Source of the DNA: Massilia sp. BJB1822
GTDB taxonomy: Bacteria > Pseudomonadota > Gammaproteobacteria > Burkholderiales > Burkholderiaceae_D
Direction of reading: 5' to 3'
Assembly (NCBI RefSeq): GCF_013369485.1
Contig: NZ_JABWEB010000009.1
Span: 1 to 64,000 of the forward strand
DNA length: 64,000 bases
In this document: piece after piece, positions 59,901 to 64,000 of the stretch
Layout of the letters: each line of letters starts with the position of its first letter
Position numbering within the stretch: the first letter of the stretch is position 1
Program-made: the position numbers and the translations under genes
The notes under the pieces: generated by a model
Databases searched by the model: none
What the model was told of the DNA's origin: nothing
What the model saw: only the letters and a program-made list of their open reading frames with translations

Positions 59901-60978
59901 GGAAACGCGCCATCGGCGTATCGTGGATCTTCGACAGATTGTGGTCGATGCGCGTGACTTCCAACCAGTCGCCGTTCGGATCGACCATGCGCCAGGAGGC
60001 CAGATTATCCAGCGCCGTGCCCCACAGCACGGCCTTCTTGCCGCCCGCGTTCATGGCGATATTGCCGCCGATGCAGGAAGCGTGGGCCGAAGTCGGGTCG
60101 ACGGCGAACACGAAGCCCGCCTTCTCGGCCGCTTCCGACACCTTGTTGGTGATCACGCCCGCTTCGGAGTAAATAGTCGCGTATTCGCGTTCCAGGCCGG
60201 GCAAGACCTTCATTTCCACGGCGCCCAGGGTCAGCAGCTTTTCGGTATTGATGACGGCCGACAGCGGCGTCAGCGGAATCGCGCCGCCGGTATAGCCGGT
60301 GCCGCCGCCGCGCGGGATGATGGTCAGTCCCAGCTCGATACAGCCTTTCACCAGGCCGGCCATTTCCTCTTCGCTGTCCGGGGTCAGCACCACGAAGGGG
60401 TATTCCACGCGCCAGTCGGTGGCGTCGGTCACGTGCGAGATGCGCTTCATGCCGTCGAAGCAGATATTGTGCTTCTCGGTATAGCGGCCCAGCACCTTGT
60501 TGGCGCGCTTGCGCAGGTCGTACATGCGGCCGAATTCTTCGCCGAAATCGGCCACCGCCTTGCTGGCCGCCTTCAGCAGCTTCTCCACATTGCCGCTGCG
60601 CTGGGCGGCATCGCTGTCGGCCTCGGTGGCGTCCACCGTCAGGCGGCGCTTGTCGACTTCGGCCAGGCGGTGGTGCAGCGCATCGATCAGTTTGGCGCGG
60701 CGCTTCGGGTTGTCCAGCAAATCGTCCTGCAGATAGGGATTGCGGCGCACCACCCAGATATCGCCCAGCACCTCGTACAGCATGCGCGCGGAACGGCCGG
60801 TCTGGCGCGCGCCGCGCAGCTCGTCGAGCAGGCGCCAGGACTCTTCCCCTAACAGCCGTATGACGATTTCGCGGTCGGAAAACGAAGTGTAGTTATAGGG
60901 AATTTCGCGCAAGCGCGTGGGGGCGTGCCCGTCGGGCGTTTCTGCAAGCAAGGCCTGGATTTGTGCTGGTGCGTTCAT
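56968..60978 (-). CDS. Giant FAD-linked oxidase / Fe-S oxidoreductase (DUF3683 type)
   Basis: 1336 residues. N-terminal DUF3683 (~15-170: LREIPYNYTSFSDREIVIRLLG), then an FAD-binding PCMH domain (~195-370: VVLTPDSEEEMAGLV, IIPRGGGTGYTGGAIPL, ASCIGGNIAMNAGGKKA) and FAD oxidase C-terminal domain to ~810 with HMHAGDGNVHTN and GVISGEHGIGITKL. Two 4Fe-4S motifs follow: CLRCGKCKPVC and CTVCHKCVTPCP. Two CCG domains end the protein (CCGYPQRGSG, CGTCYDQL, CCGESGT). The layout is that of GlcD plus GlcF fused, so it probably oxidises a 2-hydroxy acid such as D-lactate or glycolate and passes electrons to quinone. The substrate is unproved. Confidence 0.92.
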   Translation of the reverse strand: MNAPAQIQALLAETPDGHAPTRLREIPYNYTSFSDREIVIRLLGEESWRLLDELRGARQTGRSARMLYEVLGDIWVVRRNPYLQDDLLDNPKRRAKLIDALHHRLAEVDKRRLTVDATEADSDAAQRSGNVEKLLKAASKAVADFGEEFGRMYDLRKRANKVLGRYTEKHNICFDGMKRISHVTDATDWRVEYPFVVLTPDSEEEMAGLVKGCIELGLTIIPRGGGTGYTGGAIPLTPLSAVINTEKLLTLGAVEMKVLPGLEREYATIYSEAGVITNKVSEAAEKAGFVFAVDPTSAHASCIGGNIAMNAGGKKAVLWGTALDNLASWRMVDPNGDWLEVTRIDHNLSKIHDTPMARFRLEWTHPNAKGEAKGAPFKTEILEIEGRRFRKEGLGKDVTDKFLAGLPGIQKEGCDGLITSARWILHKMPKHTRTVCLEFFGQARDAIPSIVEIKDYLDGLPAQGEQFATLRLAGLEHLDERYLRAVGYATKSKRGVLPKMALFGDIVGDDENAVATAASEVIRLANTRVGEGFVAVSPEARKKFWLDRARTAAIAKHTNAFKINEDVVIPLNRMGEYTDGIERINIELSIKNKLQLADALREFFAAGNLPVGKSDDASDDKVGDAEMLGDRPQQAAALLEQVRERWTYTLENLDLPLAQARHKLEELGLQELAPAFDERLQRQPQATLFDVVQDRTIRVSWKQEIRAPFRQIFNGAAYKLILDEATAAHKRILRGRVFVALHMHAGDGNVHTNLPVNSDHYEMLQDAHKAVARIMKLARSLNGVISGEHGIGITKLEFLTEEEIGDFRAYKQRVDPEGRFNKGKLLNLPGMDADLSNAYTPSFGLMGHESLIMQQSDIGAIANSVKDCLRCGKCKPVCSTHVPRANLLYSPRDKILATSALIEAFLYEEQTRRGISIRHWEEFEDVADHCTVCHKCVTPCPVNIDFGDVSMNMRNLLRKMDKRSFNPGKRASMFFLNATDPATINATREVMIGWGYKAQRLGHDIFKKVARSQTKAPPPTVGKPPVREQVIHFINKKMPGNLPKKSARALLDIEDNKMIPIIRDPQKTNANTEAVFYFPGCGSERLFSQVGLATQAMLWEVGVQTVLPPGYLCCGYPQRGSGEYEKAEKMMTDNRVLFHRMANTLNYLDIKTVLVSCGTCYDQLATYEFEKIFPGCRIMDIHEYLLEKGVKLEGVTGTRYMYHDPCHTPMKMQDPVKTVNALVSTVDNVKIEKNDRCCGESGTLAVSRPDISTQVRFRKEEEMVKGADKLRQGFDGDVKILTSCPSCLQGLSRYNDDSGTTADYIVVEIAKHLLGENWLPDYVKRANDGGIERVLV

Positions 60979-61198
60979 TATGCGTGGACTAGTGTGGCTG
61001 ACGCGAAGAAAACCATTCTATCGTATTGCGCCGCACAAGATCCTAACAGCCCCAAGGCGCCACAGGGTTCCGTTAACGTCAGTTTGCCGAAAATAATTTG
61101 AAAAATGTGGCGTTTAGCGCACGTTTATTGCATTCCGCTGGTTTTGACCATGGATTATTTATGCGATTCAGCCGGATGCAAAATTGCGTTTGCAGCAT

Positions 61199-61702
61199 TC
61201 AGCCGCCCAGCACATGCGCCACGGAGCGCCAGAAGCCGTCCGGCACATACAGCAGCAGGGTCGTCATGGTCAGATAGCGCGCCAGCTTGCCGATGGCCAT
61301 ATACATGAGCGCGGGCCAGAATGGCAGCTTGAGCCAGCCGCCCAGGGTGCACAGGGGATCGCCGATGCCGGGCAGCCAGGACAGCAGCATGGTCTTGGCG
61401 CCATAGCGCGCCAGCCAGCCGAACCAGCGGCTCTCGCGTTCCTTGGCGAAAGCCGATTTGGCGGTATAGCCCATCCAGTAATCGACCGCGCCGCCCAGGG
61501 TATTGCCCACGGTGGCGACGGCGATGGCGGGCCAGAACATGGCGCTATTGGCCTTGACCACGGCAAAGACAGCCGGCTCGGAACCGAGCGGCACCAGCGT
61601 GGCGGACACAAAACTGATGAGAAAGACCGAGGTCAGGCCCACTTCCGGCGCGGCCAGCAGGGCCAGCAGGGCCAGCAGCCAGGCAATTGCAGATTCGATC
61701 AT
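61199..61702 (-). CDS. YqaA-type small membrane protein (SNARE-associated/DedA-like)
   Basis: 167 residues with about four to five membrane helices and the YqaA/DedA-like pattern: FLISFVSATLVPLGSEPAVF, ATVGNTLGGAVDYWMG and SWLPGIGDPLCTLGGWLKLP. DedA-superfamily proteins are thought to move lipids or help membrane homeostasis. The gene stands alone, divergent from ilvA with 185 bases between the starts. Its upstream and downstream gaps (about 200 bases each) show no other gene. Confidence 0.87.
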   Translation of the reverse strand: MIESAIAWLLALLALLAAPEVGLTSVFLISFVSATLVPLGSEPAVFAVVKANSAMFWPAIAVATVGNTLGGAVDYWMGYTAKSAFAKERESRWFGWLARYGAKTMLLSWLPGIGDPLCTLGGWLKLPFWPALMYMAIGKLARYLTMTTLLLYVPDGFWRSVAHVLGG

Positions 61703-61887
61703 GAAGATTTGGAGGATGGCTTAGGCTGTCCATTATAATGAGTCGCACCAAGCACATCGCACGACAGAGTCCGGCGCCAGCATACCCGCGCGCGCCGGCG
61801 TGCAGCCTCCCCTCGGTTACCCGCCGTTGAAAAGCAAGTCTTTGCACCCCGCCAGCCTCCCTGGCCCGACTTTTTTGTTTGCAGACT

Positions 61888-63420
61888 ATGACTATCGACT
61901 ACCTGAAGAAAATCCTGACCGCCCGCGTCTACGACGTGGCCCAAGAAACTCCGCTGGAACTGGCGCCGACCCTGTCGCAGCGCTATCAGAACCGAATTTA
62001 TTTCAAGCGCGAGGACATGCAGGACGTGTTCAGCTTCAAGGTGCGCGGCGCGTACAACAAGATGGCCCATCTGAGCGAAGCGCAATTGAAGCGCGGCGTC
62101 ATTTGCGCCTCGGCCGGCAACCACGCCCAGGGCGTGGCACTGTCGGCGGCGCGCATGGGCTGCCCGGCCGTGATCGTGATGCCGGCCACCACGCCGCAGC
62201 TGAAGATCGAGGCGGTGCGCGCGCGCGGCGGCGCCCATGTGGAAGTGGTGCTGCACGGCGAATCGTATACCGACGCCTACAACCATGCGCTGACGCTGGA
62301 AAGAGAACAGAAGCTGACCTTCGTCCACCCCTTCGACGATCCCGACGTGATCGCCGGCCAGGGCACGATCGCGATGGAAATCCTGCGCCAGCATGCCGGT
62401 CCGATCCACGCCATCTTCGTGCCGATCGGCGGCGGCGGCATCATCGCCGGCATCGCCGCCTACGTGAAGCAGATCCGTCCCGACATCAAGATCATCGGCG
62501 TGCAGCCCCTGGATTCGGACGCCATGGCGCGCAGCCTGAAAGCGGGCGAGCGCCTGACCCTGCCCGACGTCGGCCTGTTCGCCGACGGCACCGCCGTGCG
62601 CCTGGTGGGCGAGGAAACCTTCCGCATCGCGCAACAGTATGTGGACGATGTGATCCTGGTCGATACGGACGCCATCTGCGCCGCCATCAAGGACGTGTTC
62701 ATGGACACGCGCTCGATCCTGGAGCCGTCCGGCGCCTTGGCCGTAGCCGGCGCCAAGGCCTATATCGAACGCGCGGAACTGAGCAAAGACCCGATCCTGC
62801 ACCAGACCCTGATCACCGTGGCCAGCGGCGCCAACATGAATTTCGACCGCCTGCGCTTTGTCGCCGAACGCGCCGAGTTGGGCGAGTCGCGCGAAGCGGT
62901 CTTCGCCGTCACCCTGCCCGAGCAGCGCGGCAGCTTCAAGCGCTTCTGCGCCCTGGTCGGGCCGCGCAATGTCACCGAGTTCAATTACCGCATCAGCGAC
63001 CAGGACCAGGCCCATGTCTTTGTCGGCGTGCAGATAGCCGACCGCAACGAATCGAGCGCCCTGGCGCGCCGCTTCGAGGACAGCCAGTTCAAGACGCTCG
63101 ACCTGACCCATGACGAGCTGGCCAAGGCCCACTTGCGCCATTTAGTGGGCGGCAAAAGCGCGCTGGCCAAGGACGAGCTGCTGTACCGCTTCGAGTTCCC
63201 CGAACGGCCGGGCGCGCTGATGCGCTTCCTCGACAGCATGGCGCCGAACTGGAATATCTCGCTGTGCCACTACCGCTCCCAGGGTGGCGACGTGGGCCGC
63301 ATCCTGATCGGCCTGCAAGTGCCGCCCGACGAGATGGGCGAGTTCCACAAATTCCTCGCCACCCTCGGCTACCGCTACTGGGACGAAACCCAGAACCCGG
63401 TCTACAAGCTCTTCCTTTAA
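61888..63420 (+). CDS. ilvA: Threonine ammonia-lyase, biosynthetic
   Basis: 510 residues. IlvA converts threonine to 2-oxobutyrate, the first step to isoleucine. PLP-binding Lys lies in VFSFKVRGAYNKMA, with SAGNHAQGVALSAARMG and the phosphate loop PIGGGGIIAGIAAYV. Two regulatory ACT-like domains occupy ~335-510 (AVFAVTLPEQRGSFKRFCALVG; YRFEFPERPGALMRFLDSM), so feedback control by isoleucine and valine is expected. ATG 61888 is preferred over TTG 61879. The last 14 coding bases before the stop region recur 72 bases downstream. Confidence 0.95.
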   Translation: MTIDYLKKILTARVYDVAQETPLELAPTLSQRYQNRIYFKREDMQDVFSFKVRGAYNKMAHLSEAQLKRGVICASAGNHAQGVALSAARMGCPAVIVMPATTPQLKIEAVRARGGAHVEVVLHGESYTDAYNHALTLEREQKLTFVHPFDDPDVIAGQGTIAMEILRQHAGPIHAIFVPIGGGGIIAGIAAYVKQIRPDIKIIGVQPLDSDAMARSLKAGERLTLPDVGLFADGTAVRLVGEETFRIAQQYVDDVILVDTDAICAAIKDVFMDTRSILEPSGALAVAGAKAYIERAELSKDPILHQTLITVASGANMNFDRLRFVAERAELGESREAVFAVTLPEQRGSFKRFCALVGPRNVTEFNYRISDQDQAHVFVGVQIADRNESSALARRFEDSQFKTLDLTHDELAKAHLRHLVGGKSALAKDELLYRFEFPERPGALMRFLDSMAPNWNISLCHYRSQGGDVGRILIGLQVPPDEMGEFHKFLATLGYRYWDETQNPVYKLFL

Positions 63421-63489
63421 GCTGCCACCCAACAGCCCAGCCCGTGTCCACCTTGGGGTCAGACCCCAAGTGGACACAAGCTCTTCCTT
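63404..63489 (+). repeat. Direct repeat of the ilvA 3' end, 72-bp period
   Basis: ACAAGCTCTTCCTT occurs at 63404-63417, inside the ilvA 3' end, and again at 63476-63489 in the intergenic space. Both copies are followed, some 20-30 bases on, by a CCCGTGTCC ... palindrome, so each is the head of an imperfect ~72-bp unit. Confidence 0.75.
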
Positions 63490-63563
63490 AAAAACTGGCC
63501 AACGACTGCTCTGCCCGTGTCCGATTAGGGGTCTGACCCCACGGTGGACACGGGCTGGGCTGT
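63432..63563. repeat. Composite palindromic repeat element between ilvA and queF
   Basis: The 132-bp block is bounded by a perfect 21-bp inverted repeat (63432-63452, starting ACAGCCCAGCCCGTGTCC, and 63543-63563, ending GGCTGGGCTGT). Inside are two palindromes: 63444-63477, with arms GTGTCCACCTTGGGGTC and GACCCCAAGTGGACAC around one base, and 63514-63554, with outer arms CCCGTGTCC / GGACACGGG and core GGGGTCtGACCCC. No open frame is supported. GGGGTC-x-GACCCC palindromes are a recurring intergenic repeat type in Massilia-like genomes, from memory. It may act as a transcript end or a REP-like element. Confidence 0.75.
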
Positions 63564-63634
63564 ATTGGCGGCCCGGCGGGCGGGGCGCTTTTGCGTTAAC
63601 ATGGAGGGCTGTCTGATTTACTCCGAGCACCGCC

Positions 63635-64000
63635 ATGACCAATACCGCCGATCAATCTCCACTGGGCAAGAATTCCGCTTACCGCACCGACTATGCGCCG
63701 GAGCTGCTGTTCCCCATCCCGCGCCAGGGCAAGCGCGATGAGCTGGGCCTGCAAGGCACCCTGCCCTTCTTTGGCGTCGACCTGTGGAATGCCTACGAGC
63801 TGTCGTGGCTGAATATGCGCGGCAAACCGCAGGTGGCCGTGGCGCGCATCACGGTGCCGGCCGATTCGCCGAATATCATCGAATCGAAATCGTTCAAGCT
63901 GTACCTGAATTCCTTCAACCAGACCCGCCTGGGCGGCCCGGAGGCGCTCAAGACCCTGCTGCAGCAGGATCTGTCGGCGGCAGCCGGCGCCAGCGTGCAG
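63635..64000 (+). CDS. queF: 7-cyano-7-deazaguanine reductase QueF, N-terminal part (cut by window edge)
   Basis: 122 codons to the window edge. QueF reduces preQ0 to preQ1 with NADPH in queuosine synthesis. Recognised by PLGKNSAYRTDYAPELLFPIPR at the start, LGLQGTLPFFGVDLWNAYELSW and the binding segment ESKSFKLYLNSFNQTR, all typical of the long (two-domain, E. coli-type) QueF. The catalytic Cys and NADPH motif would lie beyond the edge. Together with mnmC, it is a second tRNA wobble-base modification gene in the window. Confidence 0.92.
   Translation, partial: MTNTADQSPLGKNSAYRTDYAPELLFPIPRQGKRDELGLQGTLPFFGVDLWNAYELSWLNMRGKPQVAVARITVPADSPNIIESKSFKLYLNSFNQTRLGGPEALKTLLQQDLSAAAGASVQ

Noticed and set aside
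56623..60852. 1409-codon plus-strand frame opposite the giant oxidoreductase
   Set aside because: Pure antisense of a gene with clear FAD and Fe-S motifs; long shadow frames are expected at this GC content.
63444..63554. CRISPR-like repeat-spacer array
   Set aside because: Only two units, each an internal palindrome, imperfect in sequence and with no cas gene; fits an intergenic palindromic repeat instead.

Overview
The window is a 64 kb piece of a GC-rich betaproteobacterial chromosome, most probably Oxalobacteraceae (Massilia, Duganella or Janthinobacterium type). The evidence is a PhaM-type polyhydroxyalkanoate granule protein, the betaproteobacterial order ubiE / Tim44-like / ubiJ / ubiB / fmdB / DUF502 / aspS / nudB, a DUF3683 giant FAD/Fe-S oxidoreductase, an archaic (Csu-type) chaperone-usher operon and many c-di-GMP and two-component proteins. 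I see no rRNA, tRNA, prophage, insertion sequence or CRISPR array. The first and last genes (DUF3108 protein, queF) are cut by the window ends.

Layout. 0-10 kb: cut DUF3108 gene, phaM, a histidine kinase plus TPR response regulator plus small protein operon, mnmC overlapping tag, an OsmC protein and a TPR-GAF-GGDEF diguanylate cyclase. 10-17.3 kb: an HxlR regulator, a shrunken spore-coat-U-like secreted protein, a four-gene spore coat U / chaperone / usher / tip-adhesin operon, and a divergent response regulator with an AraC-type output domain. 17.3-26 kb: a TonB-dependent receptor facing a blaI-like repressor / M56 peptidase-TonB / SIMPL operon across an elaborate symmetric operator region, then pnuC, an M48 peptidase fused to a type IV pilin-like domain, and a TPR-methyltransferase. 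26-34.5 kb: single genes of accessory character (solute-binding protein, two metallophosphoesterases, SRPBCC and VOC proteins, a beta-propeller lipoprotein, a SnoaL-like protein, a CHAP amidase, an orphan antitoxin-like gene).

34.5-42 kb: a fatty acid beta-oxidation cluster read leftwards: TetR regulator, acyl-CoA dehydrogenase, FadN-like dehydrogenase/hydratase, hotdog thioesterase, thiolase and a crotonase that looks like an enoyl-CoA isomerase. Together these could take acyl-CoA through all four steps, and also handle unsaturated chains. 42-48 kb: hslR, clsB, an EEP-family nuclease/phosphatase, a PAS histidine kinase coupled to an HD-GYP protein, and nudB. 48-61 kb: aspS, DUF502, fmdB, a TPMT-like methyltransferase, ubiB, ubiJ, a Tim44-like protein, ubiE (ubiquinone synthesis and envelope functions), DUF971, a HIT protein and the giant oxidoreductase. 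61-64 kb: a YqaA-type membrane protein, ilvA, a composite palindromic repeat and the start of queF.

The points most worth a second look are the M48-pilin fusion, the mirror-image operator before the blaI-like gene, the 132-bp palindromic element between ilvA and queF that carries a copy of the ilvA 3' end, the MnmC whose methyltransferase half has lost its motifs, and the miniature spore-coat-U-like gene beside the pilus operon.
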